From positions 1 to 10,021 of the forward strand of contig CAYNWK010000152.1 in NCBI GenBank assembly GCA_964400875.1: a stretch of DNA of 10,021 nt, written 5' to 3'. The position numbers were made by a program, and so were the translations under genes. The notes below the pieces were generated by a model. That model was given only the letters and a program-made list of their open reading frames with translations, did no database searches and was not told the origin of the DNA. This document shows positions 1 through 6,418 of the stretch, piece by piece (within the stretch, counting starts at the first letter, position 1; every line of letters begins with the position of its first letter). The stretch is from CAYNWK01 sp964400875. GTDB taxonomy: Bacteria > Chloroflexota > Anaerolineae > Anaerolineales > UBA4823.

Positions 1-1
1 T

Positions 2-199
2 GGGCTCGGTAGCGTCTTGTTAACTCGCTTTGGCAGCCAGTCATACCCGCCCCGGTATGCAGGACAGACGCCGGGTTTACCGCCAGCGGTCCCGCCTGCG
101 CTGCCCTCCAGGCCGGTGACGCCGTCTGCGGCGCCTGAACCAGATCAGCCTGCACCGCCGGAGCAAAGCCCGCCAGTGCAAAGTTTTGAAGGCAGCTGA
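2..199 (+). CDS. C-terminus of an unidentified protein with a proline-rich tail (5' end outside window)
   Basis: The reading frame is open from the window edge to a TGA at 197-199, giving about 65 residues. I do not recognise the protein. The visible part begins GLGSVLLTRFGSQSYPPRYA and then becomes a low-complexity stretch rich in Pro, Ala, Gln, Ser and Glu, with no Trp, Cys or Lys. Such tails are usually disordered, and occur as cell-envelope spacers or as C-terminal extensions of regulators and secreted proteins; nothing here decides between these. A TTG at 17 could be read as a start, but the frame continues upstream without a stop and no ribosome site precedes it, so a truncated longer gene is more likely. 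A strong hairpin begins 20 bp after the stop, as expected for the end of a transcription unit. It is convergent with the gene at 336-1013. Chance openness of a short GC-rich frame remains possible. Confidence 0.5.
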   Translation, partial: GLGSVLLTRFGSQSYPPRYAGQTPGLPPAVPPALPSRPVTPSAAPEPDQPAPPEQSPPVQSFEGS

Positions 200-218
200 G
201 CCTGCCAAACCCCTATCC

Positions 219-251
219 CAACGCCCCCCTTCCTGAAGAAGGGGGGCGTTG
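219..251 (+). terminator. GC-rich hairpin, probable transcription terminator
   Basis: A perfect 14-bp stem (219-232 with 238-251) contains a run of six C opposite six G and closes on a 5-nt loop, CTGAA. It lies 20 bp after the stop of the plus-strand frame. The immediate 3' tail (TTCAATTAAG) is only weakly U-rich, and a stronger T-rich stretch begins about 20 nt later, from 271. It may act as a weakly intrinsic or Rho-assisted terminator. It could also stop the convergent minus-strand transcript, although no T tract follows on that strand. Between it and position 335 I see nothing else. Confidence 0.65.
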
Positions 252-335
252 TTCAATTAAGATAAGTCGGGTTTTTCTTTGTGAGTTTGTCGTTTTGTTG
301 CAGGCACGGCTATTATTTTCGGTTCTGGGAGGATC

Positions 336-1013
336 TCAGGTCCGGCTCACCAACGCTTGCAGCACTGCGCCGGCGACCAGGCCGATCTGGCCAAGGTGAT
401 ACGTGACGATCACCTTTAATCTTGCATTGGTTAGCACACCCACGAAGCGGTTCCAGGCTAACAAGGTATCCGAGATGAAGAAAAGCAAGGCGCCGGCGCT
501 GACCAGGAGGGCTGCGAAGGGATCCCATTCTGTGCGTATCAGCGTTGCCAGGGCGGACAGCAGCATCAAGGATATCGCCCCGGCGTATATCAAAACAGGA
601 ATTTTCAAGCGAATCTGCCCTGATCGATCCAGGCCGTTAAATATGCGGCGGAAGACCTGCAAAGCTGCGATCCCGGCAATCAATACAACCAGCAAACTGG
701 CTGCGTTGATCGGCGGGGGTGAGGTGTTCAGCGCGAGGAGGTAGGCGACATGGGCGATCAAAAATGAGCTCAACCCGGCGAGGAACTGTTCTTTCGGCAG
801 CATCAGGAAGACATCGCCGGCCAGGGAAGCGATCAGCGCCAGGCCGATCCAAAACAAGTTACCCTCCAACCTGCCGAAAACCCATAACCATAAGAACAAA
901 GCCGCCATCACGCCTGGTTTGGCAATGTATTCAACCCTCTTCCAACCAGCGTTAACTGCCGCCCAATCGATGGCTGCGATGACCATTGGAATCGAGAGGT
1001 AGATGAATGGCAT
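336..1013 (-). CDS. YhhN/TMEM86-family integral membrane protein, putative lysoplasmalogenase
   Basis: The 225-residue protein is almost entirely hydrophobic, with about seven to eight predicted membrane segments, the usual size for the YhhN family. Family landmarks are visible: the early KP pair (residues 32-33), the acidic segment SLAGDVFLMLP (D67) followed by FLIAHVAYL (H88), a Tyr-containing helix near residue 143, and GALLFFISDTLLAWNRF (D182, R189), ending in a TYHLGQ motif near 204-209. Characterised members hydrolyse the vinyl-ether bond of lysoplasmalogens to a fatty aldehyde and a glycerophospho-head group in the membrane. Many bacterial homologues are untested, so the substrate is inferred. 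The ATG at 1011-1013 is chosen because the first helix starts at once; no Shine-Dalgarno is visible and the next ATG (residue 10) has none either. It follows era by 46 bp on the same strand and may have its own promoter in that gap. Confidence 0.85.
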   Translation of the reverse strand: MPFIYLSIPMVIAAIDWAAVNAGWKRVEYIAKPGVMAALFLWLWVFGRLEGNLFWIGLALIASLAGDVFLMLPKEQFLAGLSSFLIAHVAYLLALNTSPPPINAASLLVVLIAGIAALQVFRRIFNGLDRSGQIRLKIPVLIYAGAISLMLLSALATLIRTEWDPFAALLVSAGALLFFISDTLLAWNRFVGVLTNARLKVIVTYHLGQIGLVAGAVLQALVSRT

Positions 1014-1023
1014 GGTGGGTTCG

Positions 1024-1053
1024 ATAAAAATAATTGGTGGATGCGCTTGTCAA
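1024..1053 (-). promoter_or_regulatory. Candidate promoter for the lysoplasmalogenase gene
   Basis: On the minus strand a perfect TTGACA (plus-strand 1048-1053) is followed after 18 nt by TTTTAT (plus-strand 1024-1029, 4 of 6 to consensus). The -10 ends 10 nt before the ATG at 1013, so transcription would start within a few bases of the start codon and leave no room for a ribosome site, matching the absence of one. The -35 lies in the short gap after the era stop. Two hexamers in 46 bp could be chance; read-through from era is the alternative. Confidence 0.35.
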
Positions 1054-1059
1054 AGGTGA

Positions 1060-1968
1060 TCAGGATTGGAAACCGAGCAGATGGAGCGTTTTTTCGTCGT
1101 TGCGCCAGTTCTTGCGGACTTTCACCCGTAGTCGTAGGAAAATCTTTCTCCCGCTCATCCGCTCGATCTCATGGCGGGCATAGGTGCCAATTTTTTTCGT
1201 CATGCTTCCGCCCTGGCCGATGACGATGGCTTTCTGTGATTCGCGTTCGACGAACAAGGTTGCTTCGATGTAGGCGCCGTGTTCGTTCTGCTCACGGTAT
1301 TCATCGATGCGCACGGCAATGCTGTGCGGGACTTCGGCGCGCAGGTGCATTAATGCCGCTTCACGGATCAAATCCGCGGCTATATCCCGTTCGAAAGTAT
1401 CGGTGAGCTGGTCTTCCGGGTAAAAAGGGGGGTTCTCGGGCAGTTTGCTGGCGATGGCTTCGATCAGATCTTGGATATTCTCGCCCTGGGTCGCCGAGAT
1501 CGAGATTGGCTCGAATTGCGGCAACACGCTCTGGTATTGTTCGCGGTGATCATCTAAAGTCTCAGGATCGACCAGATCCTGCTTATTCAAGACCAGGATT
1601 CCGGGTACCGGATGAGCCAGCTCTCTGACCAATCCGGCTAAGAGTTGATCTTCTTCGTTCGGCGGTTGGCTGGCATCGACGATGAACAACCCCAGGTCGC
1701 TCTCTTCGAGGACTCTGGCGGCTTCTTCGTTCATGTGTTCGCCCAATTTGTGCAAGGGTTGATGCACCCCGGGCGTATCCATAAGGATGATCTGGGCCTC
1801 TTCCAGGGTCAAGATGCCGGCTTGCCTTTTGCGGGTCGTTTGAGGCCAGGGGGAGACTGCGGCGATCTTCGTTCCCAACAAAGCATTGATCAAGGTCGAT
1901 TTGCCGACGTTGGGCCGCCCCATCACGGCGACGAATCCGGCGCGAAACTTGTGGTTTGGTGCATCCAT
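1060..1968 (-). CDS. era: GTPase Era, 16S rRNA-binding ribosome assembly factor
   Basis: The 302-residue protein has the full Era architecture and typical length. The N-terminal Ras-like GTPase has G1 GRPNVGKS (17-24), the switch-I TT pair (44-45), G3 DTPG (64-67), G4 NKQD (128-131) and G5 SAT (158-160). The C-terminal type II KH domain spans about 200-290 with its RNA-gripping loop as GQGG (251-254), where GKGG is more usual, and the family ending WRNDEKTLHLLGF. Era binds the 3' end of 16S rRNA and promotes 30S maturation, coupling assembly to growth. The start MDAPNHKFRAG places the G domain at the normal offset. No Shine-Dalgarno precedes it, but a TACAAT element ends 6 nt before the ATG, which suggests a leaderless transcript. 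It is divergent from rpoB across 409 bp and upstream of the lysoplasmalogenase gene. The usual neighbours ybeY and recO are not seen. Confidence 0.97.
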   Translation of the reverse strand: MDAPNHKFRAGFVAVMGRPNVGKSTLINALLGTKIAAVSPWPQTTRKRQAGILTLEEAQIILMDTPGVHQPLHKLGEHMNEEAARVLEESDLGLFIVDASQPPNEEDQLLAGLVRELAHPVPGILVLNKQDLVDPETLDDHREQYQSVLPQFEPISISATQGENIQDLIEAIASKLPENPPFYPEDQLTDTFERDIAADLIREAALMHLRAEVPHSIAVRIDEYREQNEHGAYIEATLFVERESQKAIVIGQGGSMTKKIGTYARHEIERMSGRKIFLRLRVKVRKNWRNDEKTLHLLGFQS

Positions 1969-1974
1969 GCATCG

Positions 1975-2003
1975 ATTGTATCAAAGTTGCGCACAATTAT
2001 CGA
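1975..2003 (-). promoter_or_regulatory. Candidate leaderless promoter of era
   Basis: On the minus strand TACAAT (plus-strand 1975-1980, 5 of 6 to consensus) is preceded by TCGATA (plus-strand 1998-2003, 4 of 6) at 17-nt spacing. Six bases separate the -10 from the ATG at 1968, so initiation 7 nt after the -10 would fall on the A of the start codon. TANNNT boxes at this distance are the known signature of leaderless genes in Deinococcus and Actinobacteria. The weak -35 keeps confidence moderate. Confidence 0.5.
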
Positions 2004-2045
2004 CAGCAAGATCTGGTAAAATATCTATGGAAGTTTTCACATTTT

Positions 2046-2069
2046 CCTGGCCGGTGAAACTCGGCCGGG
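2046..2069 (+). other. Short GC-rich hairpin upstream of the rpoB promoter
   Basis: CCTGGCCG (2046-2053) pairs with CGGCCGGG (2062-2069), 8 bp with one G-T wobble, around an 8-nt loop GTGAAACT. No T run follows on either strand, so it is not a convincing terminator. As DNA it is a dyad centred about 50 bp before the rpoB -35 element and could bind a protein. Function unknown. Confidence 0.35.
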
Positions 2070-2106
2070 GCGAACAAGTTTAAGCGTAACAAGGTCGAAA
2101 AAGTAC

Positions 2107-2136
2107 TTGACTTGGGGGTAAGATCTCGTGTATAAT
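2107..2136 (+). promoter_or_regulatory. Strong sigma-A-type promoter of rpoB
   Basis: TTGACT (2107-2112, 5 of 6) and a perfect TATAAT (2131-2136) are separated by 18 nt, with an A-rich GGTCGAAAAAG just upstream that could act as an UP element. The expected start near 2143 gives a leader of about 235 nt before the rpoB ATG. An AGATCT hexamer (2121-2126) sits between the two boxes. Confidence 0.88.
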
Positions 2137-2209
2137 GTACTTTCGTCTACCAACTAATTGTATATTATCTGATTAAATTCGTTGTTATTAGGGCATAAAA
2201 AATAATTGA

Positions 2210-2332
2210 ATGTTTGTGCGTAAAGCGTATGGGTGTTTTTCCCGTGACGTTTTACGCTTTCCGCGTGTCTGGATGAAATTTTCTGTGGAGGAAACTCCCT
2301 TGGGAATCGACCAGCCGCGAATGTGCCAGTAA
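2210..2332 (+). CDS. Possible 40-codon leader ORF upstream of rpoB (doubtful)
   Basis: An ATG at 2210 opens a frame of 40 codons ending at TAA 2330-2332, 45 nt before the rpoB start and wholly inside the predicted leader. The product would begin MFVRKAYGCF and is rich in Arg, Phe and Val. The 16-bp leader hairpin lies inside the frame, so ribosomes on it would melt the hairpin, the usual logic of a leader peptide. Against it, there is no good Shine-Dalgarno at normal distance (AGGG at 2190-2193 is too far) and a frame of this length can occur by chance. I do not recognise the peptide. Confidence 0.18.
   Translation: MFVRKAYGCFSRDVLRFPRVWMKFSVEETPLGIDQPRMCQ
2218..2257 (+). promoter_or_regulatory. 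16-bp hairpin in the rpoB leader
   Basis: The arms 2218-2233 and 2241-2257 form 16 base pairs with one bulged A on the 3' side and a 7-nt U-rich loop, TGTTTTT. The outer part is GCGTAAA against TTTACGC; the inner part is GGG against CCC with three G-U pairs along the stem. Only three T follow, so it is not a normal intrinsic terminator. It lies about 75 nt into the transcript and 120 nt before rpoB. A regulatory role (protein-binding site, RNA stability, or pausing and attenuation) is inferred from its length and position. Confidence 0.7.
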
Positions 2333-2336
2333 ATAA

Positions 2337-2359
2337 TAGATCTCAGTTTTTAGATCTCA
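2337..2359 (+). repeat. Tandem 9-nt direct repeat before the rpoB ribosome site
   Basis: TAGATCTCA occurs at 2337-2345 and 2351-2359, 14 nt apart, separated by GTTTT, and ends 6 nt before the rpoB Shine-Dalgarno AGGAG (2366-2370). Each copy contains the palindrome AGATCT. The two copies can pair with each other through the palindromes, which would make a small hairpin next to the ribosome site. Confidence 0.6.
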
Positions 2360-2377
2360 AAGATCAGGAGAATTCGA

Positions 2378-5300
2378 ATGGCGTCTGTACTACCCAGTAA
2401 ATCCTACGCCCGGATAAACGTTACTTTGCCATTGCCCGATTTGATCGAGGTCCAGCTGGATTCTTTCAAGCGTTTGAAGTCTGAAGGACTGTCCGATTTG
2501 TTCCATGAGATCTCGCCGATCGAATCGTACAACAAAGGTATGAAGCTCTACTTTCCCAGCCGAACGCCTGAAGCAAAACAGTGGGAATTGACTTATTGGT
2601 TCGAAGACCCCAAGCACAACATCGAAGAATGCGTCGAGCGCGATCTGACCTACGCCAGCCCGTTGTACGTTTCGGTCCTGCTGGCAGGTTCGGATGTGCC
2701 CGAACCGATTAAACAAGACATCTTCTTGGGGGATTTTCCCGAGATGACCGAGAAAGGCACGTTCATTATTAATGGAACGGAACGTGTCGTTGTATCGCAG
2801 TTGATCCGTTCTCCCGGCGTTTATTTTGAAGCCCCTATCGATCGCTCGACCGGGCGACCTCTGGCGGTCTCCAAGCTGATCCCCGACCGGGGCGCCTGGA
2901 TGGAATTCGAGACCCGCAAAAGCGATTACCTGACTCTCCGCTTTAACCGCAAGCGGACGGTGCCGATCACCATCTTCTTACGCGCACTGGCTGCGGTGGA
3001 CGACACGTTGGAAGATTCACCACTCAAGGAAGGCACGGACGAAGAGCTTTTGGAGCTGTTCGCCGAGGTGGATAACAACCCCGACCGCATGTTCATCGCC
3101 TCCACGCTGGCGCAGGAGCCCGAATGGGACCTCAGCCAGAACACCATCGCCGAAGCGGCTTTGCTCGAGTTCTTCCGGCGTATGCGCCCGGGCGATCCAG
3201 CGACCTTGGAGAACGCCCGCGAATTTCTGGAGGAGCAGCTGTTCGATCAGCGCCATTACGACCTCGAGCGAGTAGGGCGCTACAAGCTCAACCAAAAACT
3301 GGATCTTCACGAGCACGTGCCCATCACCCATCGCACTATCACCAAGTGGGACATCGTGCGCCTGGTGCGCCGCATGATTGCTATTAACAACACCACCGAA
3401 GCCCCGGATGACATCGATCACCTGGGCAATCGGCGGGCGAAAACAGTCGGTGAGCTGATCCAAAATAAGCTGCGCATTGGTCTGCGCCGTATGGAACGGG
3501 TGATAAAGGAGCGTATGTCGATCCGCGATCAAGACCAGCTCTCGCCGGTAACGTTGATCAACATCCGCCCGGTAGTGGCTGCCTTGCGCGAGTTCTTTGG
3601 CTCGAGCCAGCTCTCCCAGTTCATGGACCAGACCAATCCATTGGCGGAACTGCGCCACAAGCGGACCCTATCCGCACTCGGCCCCGGCGGTCTTCGCCGG
3701 GAACGCGCCGGCTTCGACGTGCGCGACGTCCACCACTCTCACTACGGGCGCATTTGCCCGATTGAAACCCCGGAAGGCCCGAACATCGGTCTGATCGGCC
3801 GTCTGGCCTCATTTGCCCGCGTCAACGAATACGGATTCATTGAAACACCCTACCGGCGCGTGCGCAGGACTCTGACACCCAAGGATCCGAAACTGGTTGG
3901 ACGCTTGCTGGGCGAGAACGTGGTCGATCCGGGCAGCGAAAAAGTGATCGCCAAGAAGGACGAGCGCGTCACAGAAGTGCTGGCTAAAAAGATCGGTGGG
4001 CTCAAGATCAAGGAAGTGCAGGTCAAGCCTTTCGTCTCCGACGAAACGGAGTTTCTATCCGCCGACGTCGAGGATCGCTTCGTGATCGCCCAGGCTAATA
4101 CGCCTCTGGACGAGAACAACGAGTTCGTCCGCAACCGCATCTCTACCCGCTACCATTCGGGTTTCCTATTCACCAGCCCGGATACCGTGGACTATATGGA
4201 TGTCGCCCCGCACCAGATCGTGGGCATCAGCGCCGCGTTGATCCCCTTCCTGGAGCACAACGACGCCAACCGGGCGCTGATGGGCTCGAACATGCAAGCC
4301 CAGGCTGTCCCCCTGGTCAAGCCGGATGTGCCACAGGTCTCGACGGGCATGGAGTACCATGCCGCGGTCGACTCCGGGCAGGTAGTCGTAGCGGAGGAAG
4401 AAGGAGAGGTCGTCTCCGTCACCGGCAACCACGTCACTATCCGTAACGGAAACGGTCAGCATACTTATTCGCTGCGCAAATACCAGCGTTCCAACCAGAG
4501 CACCTGCATCGACCAGCGCCCGGCGGTAGTCAAAGGCCAGGTAATCCACAAAGGCGACGTGATCGCCGATTCATCCTCAACCGAAATGGGCGAGCTGGCT
4601 CTTGGCCAAAACGTCGTCGTCGCTTTCCTGTCCTGGGAAGGGGCTAATTTCGAGGACGCTATCGTTATATCCGAGAGACTGGTACAGGATGACCTGTTCA
4701 CCTCGGTGCATATCGAGAAATACGAAGTGGAATCCCGGGATACCCGCCTAGGCCCTGAAGAGATCACACGGGATATCCCCAACGTTGGTGAGGAAGCTAT
4801 CAAGGACCTCGACGAACAGGGGATCATCCGCATCGGGGCTGAGGTCGGGCCAAACGACATCCTGGTAGGCAAGATCTCCCCCAAGGGTGAAAAAGAACTG
4901 ACTCCGGAGGAGCGCTTGCTGCGGGCGATCTTTGGTGAGAAATCTCGCGATGTCAAAGATACTTCTCTGCGCATGCCGCATGGTGAGCGAGGTAAGGTCG
5001 TCGACGTCAAGGTCTTCACTCGCGAGGAAAATTCCGATCTGTCTGCTGGCGTGGATATGATGGTACGGGTCTCGGTTGCCCAGCGCCGCAAGATCACCGC
5101 CGGCGACAAGATGGCCGGACGCCACGGAAACAAGGGCGTCGTCTCCCGAGTGGTGCCTGTCGAGGACATGCCTTTCCTCGAAGATGGCAAGCCGGTGGAC
5201 ATCATTCTCAATCCAACCGGTATCCCCGGTCGTATGAACCTGGGCCAGGTTTTGGAAACCCACCTGGGTTGGGCTGCTAGTCGGCTTGGATTCCGGGCGA

Positions 5301-6289
5301 TCTCTTCGGTCTTTGACGGCGCCAGTGAGGATGAGATCGAGGCGGAGCTAGCCCGTGCCTGGATGATCGATAAGGCTTGGGCCAAGTCCGTAGAAAAAGC
5401 CTGGGAGTGGTTGAACCAGTACGAGTATGACCCGGAGACCATCAAAGATGACGACGAGGTTCGTACCCTGTACATGGAAGAGTGGCTCGGGGAGCGCGGC
5501 TATGATGTTTACCGCTTGATCTCCGACCGGCAGTATGCCCGTCGTTCGGTCTTAAGGGAATGGCTTCGAGATCACGGTTACGAACCGGATGAGATCCTTC
5601 TATTTGAAGAGAGCGATGTCCCGCGCGATGAGCGCGCCGGTTACGACCACAAAGCGATCGAGGTTTGTCTGCGTCTGTGGATCGACGAGTACGGCGAGGG
5701 TGTCAAACAAAACAAGAAGGACAACGACGAAACTCTACGGGAGAAGGCCGGCCAGGTTATGCTCGCGGCCCAGCGCCCGATCCCTATTTTGGGCAAGCAA
5801 GTCGTCCGAGATGGTAAATCAGGTGAGCCTTACGACCAGCCGGTCACGGTAGGCATCATGGCGATTATGAAGCTCCACCACCTGGTTGAAGACAAAGTCC
5901 ACGCCCGCTCTACGGGTCCGTACAGCCTGGTCTCCCAGCAGCCGCTCGGTGGTAAGGCTCAGTTCGGCGGTCAGCGTTTTGGTGAGATGGAGGTTTGGGC
6001 ATTGGAAGCCTACGGCGCAGCCTACACCTTGCAAGAAATGTTGACGGTCAAATCTGATGACGTGCAGGGTCGTGTAAAGACCTACGAGGCCATCGTCAAA
6101 GGTGAACCCATCGAAGAACCCAGCATCCCGGCTTCCTTCCGCGTGTTAGTCAAAGAACTGCAAAGTCTTGGATTGGCGGTGGAGGCGGTGACGGACACCG
6201 GCGAGATTATCCGCTTCGGGAAGGACGAGGAGCGCACACGCCCGCCGAGGGTCAGCACCGGATTGCTGGGATTAGGCCGAGGGTACTAG
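2378..6289 (+). CDS. rpoB: DNA-directed RNA polymerase subunit beta
   Basis: The 1303-residue protein is a complete beta subunit of RNA polymerase. Landmarks in order: the N-terminal lobe with FIINGTERVVVSQLIRSPGV (about 128-147), the fork and rifamycin region from GSSQLSQFMDQ (408-418) to the GRICPIETPEGPNIGLIGR block, EDAIVISERL (from E759), the active-site segment GDKMAGRHGNKG (909-920; K911 and K919 match E. coli K1065 and K1073), and the C-terminal clamp part with RSTGPYSLVSQQPLGGKAQF. Lobe 2 is short and lacks the E. coli-type insertion. Between the FDGA motif (979-982) and the DGKSGEP block (from 1145) there are 162 residues, about 140 more than in Bacillus subtilis. Two pocket positions are unusual: R426 and T430 stand where E. 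coli has T525 and R529. AGGAG at 2366-2370, 7 nt before the ATG, fixes the start. Unlike the usual order, rpoC does not follow. Confidence 0.99.
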   Translation: MASVLPSKSYARINVTLPLPDLIEVQLDSFKRLKSEGLSDLFHEISPIESYNKGMKLYFPSRTPEAKQWELTYWFEDPKHNIEECVERDLTYASPLYVSVLLAGSDVPEPIKQDIFLGDFPEMTEKGTFIINGTERVVVSQLIRSPGVYFEAPIDRSTGRPLAVSKLIPDRGAWMEFETRKSDYLTLRFNRKRTVPITIFLRALAAVDDTLEDSPLKEGTDEELLELFAEVDNNPDRMFIASTLAQEPEWDLSQNTIAEAALLEFFRRMRPGDPATLENAREFLEEQLFDQRHYDLERVGRYKLNQKLDLHEHVPITHRTITKWDIVRLVRRMIAINNTTEAPDDIDHLGNRRAKTVGELIQNKLRIGLRRMERVIKERMSIRDQDQLSPVTLINIRPVVAALREFFGSSQLSQFMDQTNPLAELRHKRTLSALGPGGLRRERAGFDVRDVHHSHYGRICPIETPEGPNIGLIGRLASFARVNEYGFIETPYRRVRRTLTPKDPKLVGRLLGENVVDPGSEKVIAKKDERVTEVLAKKIGGLKIKEVQVKPFVSDETEFLSADVEDRFVIAQANTPLDENNEFVRNRISTRYHSGFLFTSPDTVDYMDVAPHQIVGISAALIPFLEHNDANRALMGSNMQAQAVPLVKPDVPQVSTGMEYHAAVDSGQVVVAEEEGEVVSVTGNHVTIRNGNGQHTYSLRKYQRSNQSTCIDQRPAVVKGQVIHKGDVIADSSSTEMGELALGQNVVVAFLSWEGANFEDAIVISERLVQDDLFTSVHIEKYEVESRDTRLGPEEITRDIPNVGEEAIKDLDEQGIIRIGAEVGPNDILVGKISPKGEKELTPEERLLRAIFGEKSRDVKDTSLRMPHGERGKVVDVKVFTREENSDLSAGVDMMVRVSVAQRRKITAGDKMAGRHGNKGVVSRVVPVEDMPFLEDGKPVDIILNPTGIPGRMNLGQVLETHLGWAASRLGFRAISSVFDGASEDEIEAELARAWMIDKAWAKSVEKAWEWLNQYEYDPETIKDDDEVRTLYMEEWLGERGYDVYRLISDRQYARRSVLREWLRDHGYEPDEILLFEESDVPRDERAGYDHKAIEVCLRLWIDEYGEGVKQNKKDNDETLREKAGQVMLAAQRPIPILGKQVVRDGKSGEPYDQPVTVGIMAIMKLHHLVEDKVHARSTGPYSLVSQQPLGGKAQFGGQRFGEMEVWALEAYGAAYTLQEMLTVKSDDVQGRVKTYEAIVKGEPIEEPSIPASFRVLVKELQSLGLAVEAVTDTGEIIRFGKDEERTRPPRVSTGLLGLGRGY
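5324..5809 (+). other. Lineage-specific insertion in RpoB with degenerate Trp-Leu repeats
   Basis: Residues 983-1144 of RpoB lie between two conserved blocks that are about 23 residues apart in B. subtilis. Thermus has a shorter segment of roughly 65 residues at the same point, so the site tolerates insertions. The segment is acidic and Trp/Tyr-rich, with repeats recognisable as E/L-W-L/I-x3-G/E-Y: EWLNQYEYD (W1011), EWLGERGYD (W1036), EWLRDHGYE (W1062) and LWIDEYGEG (W1101), spaced 25, 26 and 39 residues. This looks like a helical repeat added to the surface of the polymerase. Partner and function are unknown. Confidence 0.8.
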
Positions 6290-6321
6290 CAACCTTAAAA
6301 TAAATCAATGCAGATTTTGCC

Positions 6322-6350
6322 TTGACGATGATCCAGGCGCATGGTAAAAT
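6322..6350 (+). promoter_or_regulatory. Sigma-A-type promoter upstream of rpsL
   Basis: TTGACG (6322-6327, 5 of 6) and TAAAAT (6345-6350, 5 of 6) are spaced by 17 nt, only 33 bp after the rpoB stop. The inverted hexamers GATGAT (6327-6332) and ATCATC (6349-6354) flank the spacer and could form an operator. Expected initiation near 6357 gives a leader of about 200 nt. A second TATAAT (6365-6370) has no matching -35. No terminator separates it from rpoB, so read-through is likely as well. Confidence 0.8.
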
Positions 6351-6374
6351 CATCATTCGTTGCTTATAATAAAG

Positions 6375-6395
6375 GGCAGGCAATCACCCCCTGCC
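6375..6395 (+). other. Small hairpin in the rpsL leader
   Basis: GGCAGG (6375-6380) pairs with CCTGCC (6390-6395) around a 9-nt loop near the expected 5' end of the rpsL transcript. Six GC-rich pairs make it plausible, but it is short. It is not followed by T residues. Confidence 0.35.
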
Positions 6396-6418
6396 GAACT
6401 GGATATCGGACGCGAGGC

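Larger units (their letters stand above)
1969..2377. other. 409-bp divergent intergenic region between era and rpoB
   Basis: This gene-free stretch contains, from left to right, the era promoter (minus strand), a short GC-rich hairpin, the strong rpoB promoter and the long rpoB leader with a 16-bp hairpin, a possible leader frame and a 9-nt direct repeat. I see no tRNA or protein gene that can be defended. The ribosomal stalk genes rplJ and rplL, which commonly precede rpoB, are absent. Confidence 0.85.

Noticed and set aside
403..744. 113-codon plus-strand open frame opposite the lysoplasmalogenase gene
   Set aside because: Opposite a recognisable membrane-protein family, with no motif or ribosome site of its own.
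2027..2083. 18-codon ATG frame upstream of the rpoB promoter
   Set aside because: It lies before the predicted transcription start, has no ribosome site, and is short enough to be chance.
3017..3658. 213-codon minus-strand open frame within rpoB
   Set aside because: Antisense to conserved RpoB residues, with no family resemblance or ribosome site.
4465..5475. 336-codon open frame on the minus strand inside rpoB
   Set aside because: It is Ser/Arg/Thr-rich, has no recognisable motif, and lies opposite a perfectly conserved rpoB region. It is a shadow of rpoB codon bias.
6302..6317. AAATC/GATTT mini-hairpin after rpoB as a terminator
   Set aside because: Five AT-rich pairs and no following T run; too weak to end transcription.
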